In this document: one piece after another, positions 26,473-34,358 of the stretch
How positions within the stretch are numbered: position 1 is the first letter of the stretch
Layout of the letters: each line of letters starts with the position of its first letter
Assembly (NCBI RefSeq): GCF_014205215.1
Contig: NZ_JACHNC010000001.1
Location: 4,345,001-4,409,000, forward strand
Direction: 5' to 3'
Origin: Actinoplanes lobatus
GTDB taxonomy: Bacteria > Actinomycetota > Actinomycetes > Mycobacteriales > Micromonosporaceae
DNA length: 64,000 nt
Position numbers and translations under genes: made by a program
Notes under the pieces: model-generated
The model's database searches: none
What the model was told of the DNA's origin: nothing
The model's input: only the letters and a program-made list of their open reading frames with translations

Positions 26473-27114
26473 TCAGTTCTTCTTGAGGAGGGCCTCGACC
26501 AGGTCGCGCAGCGGCGGGACGAGGTCCTCCTCGGTGGCCTGGGCCAACGGTCCCAGGCCGGTCTTGGTACGCAGGAGCGCGATCCCGGCGGCGGCGGCCA
26601 GCACCACCTGTGCGCGCAACAGCAGGTCGTCGCCTTCGGGGGAGCCGGGTGACCAGCCGGCCACCGCGGCCAGCCGCTCGCTGTAGGACTGGAGCAGCCC
26701 GAGCCGGATCCGGTCGGCCCCCTCGTCGCCGGACGAGCGCAGCAGCAGCACGAGGTGGTAGGGCAGGCCGTCCGCGCACGGGCCGGCGATCTGCCGGGCG
26801 ATCGCCTCCGGCGTACGGCTGAGGGGGGTCTCGCCGGTGTTGCGCCGCAGCTCGTCGACGCTGCTGGTGAGGCAGGCCTCGAAGAGGCCCTCCTTGGACC
26901 GGAAGTAGCGGCTGATCAGCGCTACGTTGACGCCCGCGTCGTCGGCGATGTCGCGGACGGTGGTGGCCGCGTAGCCATCCCGGGTGAACCGCTGGATCGC
27001 CGCGTCGAGCAGAAGGCGCCGGGTCTTCGCGGCGTCCCGGCGCCGTGGCGGCGGCGTCGCGGTCTCCCCTGTGGTCAAAGCCGTCCTTCCGGTCAGTTCC
27101 GCCAGCTTAGCCAC
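26473..27114 (-). CDS. TetR-family regulator of pump and membrane-protein genes
   Basis: A 213-residue regulator with GTG start 27114. HTH: RRLLLDAAIQRFTRDGY then VRDIADDAGVNVALISRYFRSKEGLF, typical TetR; the C-terminal helical domain (90-213) resembles the QacR/AcrR type. It is divergent from the LPG-synthase-like gene, and its probable binding sites flank both promoters (24970-25031 and 27129-27190). It converges with the pump gene with no gap. Confidence 0.9.
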   Translation of the reverse strand: MAKLAELTGRTALTTGETATPPPRRRDAAKTRRLLLDAAIQRFTRDGYAATTVRDIADDAGVNVALISRYFRSKEGLFEACLTSSVDELRRNTGETPLSRTPEAIARQIAGPCADGLPYHLVLLLRSSGDEGADRIRLGLLQSYSERLAAVAGWSPGSPEGDDLLLRAQVVLAAAAGIALLRTKTGLGPLAQATEEDLVPPLRDLVEALLKKN

Positions 27115-27128
27115 CCTGTGCCTGTGAC

Positions 27129-27190
27129 GTAAACGGCTGTTGACCCCTATGCCGTACGCCGGTACGGTTTTGAAGTCAACAACTGTTTAC
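27129..27190 (+). promoter_or_regulatory. Promoter with two TetR operator boxes in front of the LPG-synthase-like gene
   Basis: Box 3 GTAAAC-GGCT-GTTGAC (27129-27144) and box 4 GTCAAC-AACT-GTTTAC (27175-27190), 46 bp apart start to start, exactly as in front of the pump gene. Candidate -35 TTGACC (27140-27145) and -10 TACGGT (27163-27168) with a 17-bp spacer. Box 3 lies 14 bp from the divergent TetR start. Confidence 0.75.
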
Positions 27191-27208
27191 TAGAGGCCGG
27201 ATTCAGGA

Positions 27209-28195
27209 ATGACCACCCTCGTCGAGGAGCCGACCAAACGGCGCGCCGGCTGGATAGTCGTCGCCGTGGTCGCCGCGATCCTCGGTGCCGAACTGGTCCT
27301 CGGCTGGCAATCGCTGCTCGGCGCGCTCGCCCACCTGCGCGCCCCGCACCTCGGCTGGCTGGCCGCCGCACTGCTCGCCGAGACCGCCGCCATGCAGGCC
27401 TACGCCCGGATGCAGCGCCGCCTGCTGCGCTCCGCCGGCGTCCGGGTGCCGTTGCGGCGGCACGTGGCGCTCGCCTACGCCGCCCACTCGCTCAGCGTGA
27501 GCCTGCCCGGCGGCCCGGCCTTCTCCACCGCCCTCAACTACCGGCAGATGCGCCGTTTCGGGGCCTCACCGGCGATCGCCTCCTGGTGCATCGCCCTCTC
27601 CGGCATCCTCTCCGCGGCCGCCCTCGCCGCGATCACCCTGTTCAGCACGGCCACCGCCGGCGACACCGCCGACTGGCACACGCTGGCCGCCCTGGCCGTG
27701 GCCGTCGTCCTGGCCACCCTCGGGGTGCGCCGGCTGGCCCGCCACCCGGGCCGCCTCGCCGCGCTGCTCACCGTGGTGAACCGGCTGCGCCAGCGGCCCG
27801 CCGACCACGGCCGGGACCGCGTCCAGGACTTCCTCGAACAGCTGCGGGTCGCCCGGCTCACCCCCGGCCACGGCGCCGCGGCGATCACCTTCGCCCTGCT
27901 CAACTGGCTGCTCGACGCGCTCTGCCTGTGGCTGTGCTGCGTCGCGGTCGGCGGCGGCACGATCAGCACCGGACAGCTGCTGCTGGCGTTCTGCGCCGGG
28001 ATGGCCGCCGGCAGCCTGCCGATCGTGCCCGGCGGGCTCGGCATCATCGACGGCGCTCTCATCCTCGGCCTGATCGCCGGCGGCATGACCACCGAGATCG
28101 CCATCGCCGCGGTGGTCCTCTACCGGCTCATCACGCTGGGCTTCATCATCGGCCTGGGCTGGCTCTCGTACCTGGCGATCCGCCGGATAACGTGA
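27209..28195 (+). CDS. Lysylphosphatidylglycerol-synthase TM-region/UPF0104 family membrane protein
   Basis: A 328-residue polytopic protein (about 7-8 membrane segments) of the LPG_synthase_TM (PF03706) family, without the catalytic aminoacyl-transferase half. Family marks: SLPGGPAFSTALNYRQMRRFGAS and the C-terminal PIVPGGLGIIDGALI. Stand-alone members are thought to move lipids or lipid-linked substrates across the membrane. Its promoter carries the same operator pair as the DHA2 pump, so both are probably induced together by a membrane-active compound (inference). Confidence 0.85.
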   Translation: MTTLVEEPTKRRAGWIVVAVVAAILGAELVLGWQSLLGALAHLRAPHLGWLAAALLAETAAMQAYARMQRRLLRSAGVRVPLRRHVALAYAAHSLSVSLPGGPAFSTALNYRQMRRFGASPAIASWCIALSGILSAAALAAITLFSTATAGDTADWHTLAALAVAVVLATLGVRRLARHPGRLAALLTVVNRLRQRPADHGRDRVQDFLEQLRVARLTPGHGAAAITFALLNWLLDALCLWLCCVAVGGGTISTGQLLLAFCAGMAAGSLPIVPGGLGIIDGALILGLIAGGMTTEIAIAAVVLYRLITLGFIIGLGWLSYLAIRRIT

Positions 28196-28199
28196 GCGT

Positions 28200-28679
28200 A
28201 TGTCTTCGATGGACGACGTGATCGACAGGCCGCTGCGCGAGCAGTGGGAGTTCTTCCTCGACGAGCACCGGGCGGCGCTGTACGAATGCCTCGACGGCCT
28301 CACCGAGGAGCAGGCCCGGCGGAGCCTGGTGCCGTCCCGGACCACGCTGCTCGGGCTGGTCAAGCACGCCACGTTCGTCGAGAAGGTGTGGTTCGACGAG
28401 GCGATCACCGGGCGGTCCCGGGACGAGATCGGGATCCCGGCGACACCCGACGAGTCGTTCGTCCTGACCGGCGAGGACACCGTCGACAGCGTGCGGGCCG
28501 CCTACCGGGAGACCTGCGAGGCCTCCCGGAAGGCGACCGCGGGGCTCGGGCTGGACGACGTGGTGACCGGCAACCGGCGCGGGCCGCTGCCGTTGCGCTG
28601 GGTCTACCTGCACGTGCTGCGGGAGTTCGCGCAGCACTGCGGGCACGCCGACATCCTGCGCGAACAGATCCTCGCCTAG
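28200..28679 (+). CDS. DinB-family protein (mycothiol-dependent-transferase-like, DUF664)
   Basis: A 159-residue four-helix-bundle protein. The metal-binding histidines are visible: His in LVKHATFVEKVWF, and the pair in AQHCGHADILREQ. This is the DUF664 branch of the DinB/YfiT superfamily, several of which use mycothiol in actinobacteria. ATG 28200 is 4 bp after the upstream stop, so it may be in the same transcript. Substrate unknown. Confidence 0.85.
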   Translation: MSSMDDVIDRPLREQWEFFLDEHRAALYECLDGLTEEQARRSLVPSRTTLLGLVKHATFVEKVWFDEAITGRSRDEIGIPATPDESFVLTGEDTVDSVRAAYRETCEASRKATAGLGLDDVVTGNRRGPLPLRWVYLHVLREFAQHCGHADILREQILA

Positions 28680-28685
28680 CTTCGC

Positions 28686-29222
28686 CTACGCGAAATCGCG
28701 GTACTTGATCTTGGCTCGGCGGCCGTCCGGGTGATGCCAGACGATGCCCTCGAACTTCGGGTGCGCCAGCAGCCAGGTGCGCAGCCCGTCCAGGTCGCGG
28801 GGCACGTCCAGCCGGTCCGCCTTCGCGTGCGCCACGAGCGCGTGTCCGCGTACCCCCTCGGGGTTGCCGTTGATCTTCTCGCCGATCAGCTCGTAGGTGC
28901 CCGGATCGCCGCGGAACGACGCGGCGGCCTCGGCGTGATATCTCGCGTAGGCCGACTGGGCGATCGGCTCCCAGCCCACCGTCTTGCCGGTGACCTCGTC
29001 GGTCATCACCGGCCGGTAACCCGGCGGGCGGGTCCGGCTCGGGCGGACCTCGCGGCGCGCCCACCACGTGCCGTCGGCGTCGAGCAGCACGCAGGTGCCG
29101 TCGTATTTCCGGGTGGCGATCCCCTCGCCGTCGAGAACCCACTGGCAGACGGGGTTGGCCTCGGGTAGCACGCGCTTACGGTCCTGCGGGTCACGCTGGA
29201 ACAGCGTGGGGATCTTCTGCAT
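28686..29222 (-). CDS. RNA-ligase-like nucleotidyltransferase
   Basis: A compact 178-residue protein with the core of the covalent nucleotidyltransferase superfamily: motif I KYDGTC at 39-44 (Lys39 would be adenylated), a motif III-like YELIGEKINGNPEG, motif IV FEGIVWHH and motif V AKIKYRDF at the C-terminus. It lacks an OB-fold or any added ligase domain. Such small T4-Rnl1-like proteins are scattered in actinobacteria and some phages; the true substrate (RNA repair, tRNA or capping-like reaction) is unknown. No toxin or phage gene is adjacent. It is convergent with DinB. Confidence 0.8.
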   Translation of the reverse strand: MQKIPTLFQRDPQDRKRVLPEANPVCQWVLDGEGIATRKYDGTCVLLDADGTWWARREVRPSRTRPPGYRPVMTDEVTGKTVGWEPIAQSAYARYHAEAAASFRGDPGTYELIGEKINGNPEGVRGHALVAHAKADRLDVPRDLDGLRTWLLAHPKFEGIVWHHPDGRRAKIKYRDFA

Positions 29223-29259
29223 GGCGCCATGGTCGCATCGGGCTCAACCCGTTATCGGC

Positions 29260-29298
29260 GCTGCCGTCACCCGCTCGGTGTGAGCGGGTGACGGCAGC
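29260..29298. terminator. Strong hairpin downstream of VCBS gene 1
   Basis: Perfect 17-bp stem (29260-29276 with 29282-29298) and 5-nt loop GGTGT, located after the stop of the leftward gene at 29316. The core of the same hairpin recurs at 30785-30817. Confidence 0.75.
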
Positions 29299-29315
29299 GG
29301 TTTGCGCGGGGTGGG

Positions 29316-30743
29316 TCAGACGATCAGGTCGAAACCGCCCCAGCCGGCCCAGATCTCCTTCTGCGCACCGAATTCGAAGCTGCCGTTGCCGTCGCCCTTG
29401 TACAGCCAGATGGCCTTCGTCGTGGAGTTGCGGGCGATCAGGTCGGGGTCGCCGTCGCCGTCGAAGTCGCCGGGGGTGATGATCATGTCGTAGCCGCCCC
29501 AGCCGGCCCAGAGTTCCTTCTGCTCGCCGAATTCGAAGCTGCCGTTACCGTCGCCCTTGTACAGCCAGATGGCCTTGGTGGTGGCGTTGCGGGCGATCAG
29601 GTCCGGGTCGCCGTCGCCGTCGAAGTCGCCGGGGGCGATGATCATGTCGTAGCCGCCCCAGCCGGCCCAGAGTTCCTTCTGCTCGCCGAACTCGAAGCTG
29701 CCCTTGCCGTCGCCCTTGTACAGCCAGATGGCCTTCGTCGTGGAGTTGCGGGCGATCAGGTCCGGGTCGCCGTCGCCGTCGAAGTCACCGGGAGCGATGA
29801 TCATGTCGTAGCCGCCCCAGCCGGCCCAGATCTCTTTCTGCTCGCCGAATTCGAAGCTGCCGTTACCGTCGCCCTTGTACAGCCACAGCGCCTTCGTGGT
29901 GGAGTTGCGGGCGATCAGGTCCGGGTCGCCGTCGCCGTCGAAGTCACCGGGAGCGACCACGATGTCGTAGCCACCCCAGCCGACCCAAACCTCTTTCTGC
30001 TCGCCGAACTCGAAGCTGCCGTTACCGGCCCCCTTGTACAGCCACAGCGCCTTGGTGCTGGCGTTGCGGGTGAACAGATCCGCATCCCCGTCCCCGTCGA
30101 AGTCATGGTTGCCGGGGGCGGCGCTCCCGTTCCACAGGGCATCGACGATGATCTGGGCGTCGCCGGCCTGGGGCTGATACTTGGACCCGTACTGGGACTG
30201 CTGTACCTCCTGGCACACCGCCCCGATCTGCGCGGTCTTCCAGGAGTCGTCGGGGTACTCCCGCAGCATCTTGTCGAGGAAGGCGTTGGTCGCCCAGACC
30301 GGGTCGAGTCGCTGCGCCTCGCTGCCCCAGGGATCCTGCTGCTGGAACAGCCCCAGGCTGGTGTGGTCGAGCTTGACATTGAGGTTCACCAGGTGGGTTT
30401 CCACGATGACCGTGGTGATCGCGATGACGGCGGCCCGCTCGCTCAAACCGCGGGCCTTGACCGCCTCGACGACCATCCGGGCGCAAGAGGTCCGGTACGC
30501 GTTCATCGCCCCGCGCATGTCGACCTGTAGTTGGCTGTTCAGCTTGGTGGCCAGCGCCGCGTCAGCGGCGGTCGTACCCTGCGGGTCGCAGGCGGCGCTG
30601 TCGGAGGCCGCGGCGGCTTCCGCGCTGAGGGGCTGTGCCGTGTCGGCTGGATCGGCGAGCGCCGGAGTGCCGGCGAGCATGACCGTCGCGCCCACCGCTG
30701 CTGCCAGGCTGTGGCGCAGGCCGGTGGAGAGGATGTTCCACAT
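29316..30743 (-). CDS. Secreted lysozyme-like domain plus five FG-GAP/VCBS repeats
   Basis: A 475-residue secreted protein: signal peptide (about 1-30, ending LAGTPALA), a helical domain (about 60-190) resembling lytic-transglycosylase/lysozyme-like modules (AVIAITTVIVETHLVN, SLGLFQQQ), and five tandem 53-residue units (213-475), each with a calcium-loop-like DFDGDGDPDL and a WLYKG strand. FG-GAP/VCBS repeats form beta-propeller blades, usually for adhesion or ligand binding, here probably to a cell-wall polymer. Glu in VETH is a candidate catalytic residue. The 3' half is almost identical in DNA to the neighbouring gene. Confidence 0.8.
   Translation of the reverse strand: MWNILSTGLRHSLAAAVGATVMLAGTPALADPADTAQPLSAEAAAASDSAACDPQGTTAADAALATKLNSQLQVDMRGAMNAYRTSCARMVVEAVKARGLSERAAVIAITTVIVETHLVNLNVKLDHTSLGLFQQQDPWGSEAQRLDPVWATNAFLDKMLREYPDDSWKTAQIGAVCQEVQQSQYGSKYQPQAGDAQIIVDALWNGSAAPGNHDFDGDGDADLFTRNASTKALWLYKGAGNGSFEFGEQKEVWVGWGGYDIVVAPGDFDGDGDPDLIARNSTTKALWLYKGDGNGSFEFGEQKEIWAGWGGYDMIIAPGDFDGDGDPDLIARNSTTKAIWLYKGDGKGSFEFGEQKELWAGWGGYDMIIAPGDFDGDGDPDLIARNATTKAIWLYKGDGNGSFEFGEQKELWAGWGGYDMIITPGDFDGDGDPDLIARNSTTKAIWLYKGDGNGSFEFGAQKEIWAGWGGFDLIV
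29319..30107 (-). repeat. Five 159-bp FG-GAP units of VCBS gene 1
   Basis: Tandem units of 159 bp (53 codons), the last one slightly short. The unit nearest the N-terminus is the most diverged (GAGNGSF, WVGWGGYDIVV). Adjacent units differ at few positions. Confidence 0.9.
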
Positions 30744-30784
30744 CAGATTCCTCGCTGGGTGTTGAGGGATGGGCTTCGGGGGGT

Positions 30785-30817
30785 GCCGTCACCCGCTCGG
30801 TGTGAGCGGGTGACGGC
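30785..30817. terminator. Hairpin downstream of VCBS gene 2
   Basis: 14-bp perfect stem with loop GGTGT; same sequence core as the hairpin at 29260-29298, showing that the duplicated segment includes the terminator. Confidence 0.75.
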
Positions 30818-30827
30818 TGTCGGTGGG

Positions 30828-32321
30828 TCAGACGATCAGGTCGAAGACGCCCCAGCCGGCCCAGAGTTCCTTCTGCTCGCCGAATTCGAAGCTGCCGTTG
30901 CCGTCGCCCTTGTAGAGCCAGATGGCCTTGGTGGTGGAGTTGCGGGCGATGAGGTCCGGGTCGCCGTCGCCGTCGAAGTCGCCGGGGGCGATGATCATGT
31001 CGTAGCCGCCCCAGCCGGCCCAGAGTTCCTTCTGCTCGCCGAATTCGAAGCTGCCCTTGCCGTCGCCCTTGTACAGCCAGATGGCCTTGGTGGTGGCGTT
31101 GCGGGCGATCAGGTCCGGGTCGCCGTCGCCGTCGAAGTCGCCGGGGGCGATGATCATGTCGTAGCCGCCCCAGCCGGCCCAGAGTTCCTTCTGCTCGCCG
31201 AACTCGAAGCTGCCCTTGCCGTCGCCCTTGTACAGCCAGATGGCCTTCGTCGTGGAGTTGCGGGCGATCAGGTCCGGGTCGCCGTCGCCGTCGAAGTCAC
31301 CGGGAGCGATGATCATGTCGTAGCCGCCCCAGCCGGCCCAGATCTCTTTCTGCTCGCCGAATTCGAAGCTGCCGTTACCGTCGCCCTTGTACAGCCACAG
31401 CGCCTTCGTGGTGGAGTTGCGGGCGATCAGGTCCGGGTCGCCGTCGCCGTCGAAGTCACCGGGAGCGACCACGATGTCGTAGCCACCCCAGCCGACCCAA
31501 ACCTCTTTCTGCTCGCCGAACTCGAAGCTGCCGTTACCGGCCCCCTTGTACAGCCACAGCGCCTTGGTGCTGGCGTTGCGGGTGAACAGATCCGCATCCC
31601 CGTCCCCGTCGAAATCGTGCGACGAAGCAGGGCGGGCCGCCGTCCACCAGGTGGTCTCCTTGCGTGCGCCGGCCCAGCTGAAGCTGAAATGGATGTGGTC
31701 GGTGTGCGCGCTTTCGCCGCTGTACGGCTGCCAGCCCGCCGAAGCCTCGCTCGCGTGCCAGATCTGGCGGTTCCAGATCAGGTACATGATGCCGAGGCGC
31801 CGGGCGTTCGCGTGCTTGTTGCCGTACCGGTCCGTGGCCAGCAGCCAGTTCAGGATGGATTCGGCGACGGCCTTCTGGTCCGCGTCGTTGACGTTCAGCA
31901 TGTAGTCGAGGGCCCGGCCCTCCTTGTGCTCGCTTCGCCCGCCCACATCGCAGGCACGCAGGAAATAGCCGGTGTGGTCGCCGTAGGTCTGGTCCAACAG
32001 CGCCTCCAGCGCGAGCGGCCCCGGCCGCACGCCTTCGGGGCAGGTGGTCTGCCCATCGGAGGCGGCATAGTCATCGATGCTCGGGCCGAAGATGGGAGTC
32101 ACCGGCTTCCGCGGGTCCGCGGCCGCAGCCGATTGCAGAACCGAAGGACCGGTGGTCACACCGTCTTTCAGGACAGCCTCGGCGAAATCGGTCTCGCCCT
32201 CGATGACGGACGGCGCGGGCGGGTCGGCGGCGAACGCGGCGGTGGCGGCGAACGGGCTGATCACGGAGCAGACGGTGGCCAGCAGCGCCGCCCGGTAGGC
32301 CTTGTTCATGAGAGTGTTCAT
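30828..32321 (-). CDS. Secreted M15/ARB-07466-like peptidase domain plus five FG-GAP/VCBS repeats
   Basis: A 497-residue secreted protein; ATG 32321 follows AGGAAGG, and the upstream TTG is less likely. After a signal peptide (about 1-33) comes a domain (about 70-230) with the LAS-type zinc pattern: His and Asp in SEHKEGRALDY and the HxH in AHTDHIHFSF, as in D-Ala-D-Ala peptidase-like ARB-07466 proteins. Five 53-residue FG-GAP units follow. It probably cuts peptidoglycan or a related peptide, with the propeller units for targeting. It is the tandem partner of the gene at 29316. Confidence 0.82.
   Translation of the reverse strand: MNTLMNKAYRAALLATVCSVISPFAATAAFAADPPAPSVIEGETDFAEAVLKDGVTTGPSVLQSAAAADPRKPVTPIFGPSIDDYAASDGQTTCPEGVRPGPLALEALLDQTYGDHTGYFLRACDVGGRSEHKEGRALDYMLNVNDADQKAVAESILNWLLATDRYGNKHANARRLGIMYLIWNRQIWHASEASAGWQPYSGESAHTDHIHFSFSWAGARKETTWWTAARPASSHDFDGDGDADLFTRNASTKALWLYKGAGNGSFEFGEQKEVWVGWGGYDIVVAPGDFDGDGDPDLIARNSTTKALWLYKGDGNGSFEFGEQKEIWAGWGGYDMIIAPGDFDGDGDPDLIARNSTTKAIWLYKGDGKGSFEFGEQKELWAGWGGYDMIIAPGDFDGDGDPDLIARNATTKAIWLYKGDGKGSFEFGEQKELWAGWGGYDMIIAPGDFDGDGDPDLIARNSTTKAIWLYKGDGNGSFEFGEQKELWAGWGVFDLIV
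30831..31619 (-). repeat. Five 159-bp FG-GAP units of VCBS gene 2
   Basis: Near-identical at DNA level to 29319-30107, including the order of unit variants; a run of roughly 340 bp (about 31270-31612) appears identical to 29760-30100. Confidence 0.88.
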
Positions 32322-32352
32322 GGCAACCTTCCTCAAAGTTTTCGAAGCGGTT

Positions 32353-32634
32353 TCAGAGCAGGCGCCATTGCGTCAACAACGGCGTGCTGAGAATGGTGGT
32401 GTTGATGAGCCGGCGAATGGCGTCGTCGGATTCGTATTGATTCATCGCGACGGTGAAAGCGGCGATCCGGAGGCATTCGTGTCCCCGGCCGACCCGGATG
32501 TGCTCCACCGGGTCATGCGTTGAACGGTGCTGCCACAACCGGCTGCGCAACCATTCCGGGGTGATGTCCACCCGGCCCTGCAATGGCGCGATGCGGGCTA
32601 TGGACAGGAGCATCAGGGAGCCGTGGATCCCCAC
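32353..32634 (-). CDS. Hypothetical 93-residue protein
   Basis: GTG start, no signal or membrane segment. A segment VEHIRVGRGHECLRIAAF followed by TVAMNQ and a C-terminal DAIRRLINTTI helix suggests a compact alpha/beta fold. It overlaps the end of the small gene upstream (32613) by 22 bp, which supports a two-gene operon. Not recognised; function unknown. Confidence 0.45.
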   Translation of the reverse strand: MGIHGSLMLLSIARIAPLQGRVDITPEWLRSRLWQHRSTHDPVEHIRVGRGHECLRIAAFTVAMNQYESDDAIRRLINTTILSTPLLTQWRLL

Positions 32635-32786
32635 CCGAACCCGGCCACCGTGTCCGTGACCAGGCCGAACCCGGAGTCACCGGCGAGCGTGCCGGTGAGA
32701 GCCGCCGTGACGGCCAGCGCCACGCCGGCGAGGACGGTCACCCGGCGAACCGGAACAGTGGCCAGAAAAGCTCGGATGGAAAGCAT
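32613..32786 (-). CDS. Small secreted or membrane peptide
   Basis: 57 residues: basic start MLSIRAFLATVPVRR, hydrophobic segment TVLAGVALAVTAALTGTLAG and a short Gly-rich tail ending GWGSTAP. It looks like a signal peptide with a 20-residue mature part, or a single-span peptide. It overlaps the next gene and was originally divergent from the regulator at 34359 before the IS inserted. Possible signalling peptide; speculative. Confidence 0.45.
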   Translation of the reverse strand: MLSIRAFLATVPVRRVTVLAGVALAVTAALTGTLAGDSGFGLVTDTVAGFGWGSTAP

Positions 32787-32915
32787 GAGTCGGTCCCCGT
32801 TCTGAAGCGATTGTTTGTCTCCCGGTCGTGTCCGTTTCCCCCGGGGCTCCATAAGCATTTCTCGCCGGGAAGCCGAAGTCACTACCTCCGGCCCGGCGTG
32901 AACACGCCTGGCGTA

Positions 32916-32943
32916 TTGACGCCGAACGAAGATCCCCTAGGGT
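32916..32943 (+). promoter_or_regulatory. Probable promoter split by the IS
   Basis: TTGACG (32916-32921), 16-bp spacer, TAGGGT (32938-32943). The -10 lies inside the 10-bp sequence duplicated on insertion (32936-32945). Removing the IS places this promoter about 40 bp upstream of the regulator start now at 34359. Confidence 0.5.
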
Positions 32944-32945
32944 GT

Positions 32946-34311
32946 CAGGGTCATTGCGTTCTCGGATAGCTGCTGGTCACTGCGGTGATCAGGTCGTTTG
33001 ACCGGCGGTTGGCTTGACGGGTGGCGCGGGCGATGTTGGTGGCGCCGGTGGTGCGGTGCCAGCCGATCGCAGTGTTACGTAGGGTCGCGATGACGGCGGG
33101 TCCGGTTCCGGTCCGGGCTTGGTGTTGGTCTTCACGGAACGTCACGTCGCGGACGTGATGGAGGCGGTTCTCGATGTGCCAGTGCCGGCGGATCCAGGTT
33201 TGCAGGTCGCGGGGCAGGGCTTGGCCTGCGGGTAGGGACACGGTCAGGTAGGCGGTTTCTCGGCTGGTCCTGCCTGCGATGATGCGGGTCCGGGTGATCC
33301 GGACGGCCTGCTGGGCGTGGGGGAAGGTGATGCCGCCGGGCGTGGCGACGGTGACGGCTTTGACGGTGCGGGTCTCGCGGCGGCCGTGTCCGCGGTCGCG
33401 GGTCCGGTCACCGACCGGGATCTGTGCCCAGGGAAGCCGTTTGAGCTGCTTGAACAGGGTCGGCTGGTTACCTTTCACCTGGACGAGCAGGTGTGCCTGG
33501 CGGATGGTGACCTCGTCGGCGTGCCTGGTTTGGGTGTGCAGGGCGTCGGCGATGAACAGGACTCCGGCGAGGGTTCCGAGGACCGTTTCGACGGCGTCGA
33601 GCAGCGGTGCGAACGACGTGATCTCGTTGCTTTTCGTGTCCACGGTGACCTGGGCGAGCACAATCCCGGTGGCGGTGTCCAGGGCGGACATCAGGTGGAC
33701 CTGACGGCCGTCGCCGAGGCGGGCGCCGCGCAGGGTCTTGCCGTCGATCGCGATCACCCGGCGGTACCGGCGTGGTGGTGGGCCCGGCGGGTCGGTTCGG
33801 GTGTGCAGCCAGCCTGCGAGAACGGCGGCAAGCAGGGTCGGGTCGAGACGGATCAGTAGTCGCCACATCGTTGTCGAAGCGGGAACGGCATTGCCGAAGC
33901 CGAGCCGGTTGCGGGCGTGTTCGTCGAGGTCATGGAGCCAGTCGGTGATCGCCGCGAATGATGATGCGCCGGCTATGACCGCGCAGACCGCGACTGCCAG
34001 TACCGCGGCCAGCGGGTAGCGGATTCCTCGTGGGTCACGTGGATCCGGAACCTTTGCGAGCGCGTGCAGCAACCCGTTGTGTTCACCGTCGGTGATCAGT
34101 GCGGGTGCGCCGATGGCGTGGGGTGTCGTGACGGTCAGTGCGGTGATGAGAGATGATGCCATCGGCGGGTGAGGTCCTCGGAGCTTCGTGCGGCGTAGAG
34201 AACTTCATGATCACCGATGTGATCTCACCCGCCACCTTCGCCTCCACAGAGGCCACTCATCTCATGAAACCCCAGTTCAGACGTCCTCCTTCGGACTACG
34301 CAATCGCCCTG
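32946..34311 (-). mobile_element. ISAs1-family insertion sequence
   Basis: 1366 bp, bounded by imperfect 13-bp terminal inverted repeats: CAGGGTCATTGCG on the left (32946-32958) and CGCAATCGCCCTG on the right (34299-34311), 11 of 13 matching. A perfect 10-bp target duplication CCTAGGGTGT flanks it (32936-32945 and 34312-34321), so insertion is fairly recent. It contains a single transposase gene, apparently intact. Confidence 0.88.
32951..34162 (-). CDS. ISAs1-family transposase
   Basis: 403 residues, full length for the family. The DDE triad fits: Asp in AIDGKTLRGAR, Asp in LFIADALHTQ and Glu in RHWHIENRLHHVRDVTFRED. The N-terminal DPRDPRGIRYPLAAVLA region is the DDE_Tnp_1-associated domain. 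Its stop lies inside the left terminal repeat. It should be functional as read. Confidence 0.95.
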   Translation of the reverse strand: MASSLITALTVTTPHAIGAPALITDGEHNGLLHALAKVPDPRDPRGIRYPLAAVLAVAVCAVIAGASSFAAITDWLHDLDEHARNRLGFGNAVPASTTMWRLLIRLDPTLLAAVLAGWLHTRTDPPGPPPRRYRRVIAIDGKTLRGARLGDGRQVHLMSALDTATGIVLAQVTVDTKSNEITSFAPLLDAVETVLGTLAGVLFIADALHTQTRHADEVTIRQAHLLVQVKGNQPTLFKQLKRLPWAQIPVGDRTRDRGHGRRETRTVKAVTVATPGGITFPHAQQAVRITRTRIIAGRTSRETAYLTVSLPAGQALPRDLQTWIRRHWHIENRLHHVRDVTFREDQHQARTGTGPAVIATLRNTAIGWHRTTGATNIARATRQANRRSNDLITAVTSSYPRTQ

Positions 34312-34358
34312 CCTAGGGTGTAGGCACGCGGCGACGGGGGTCGCGGGAAGGATGTTCC

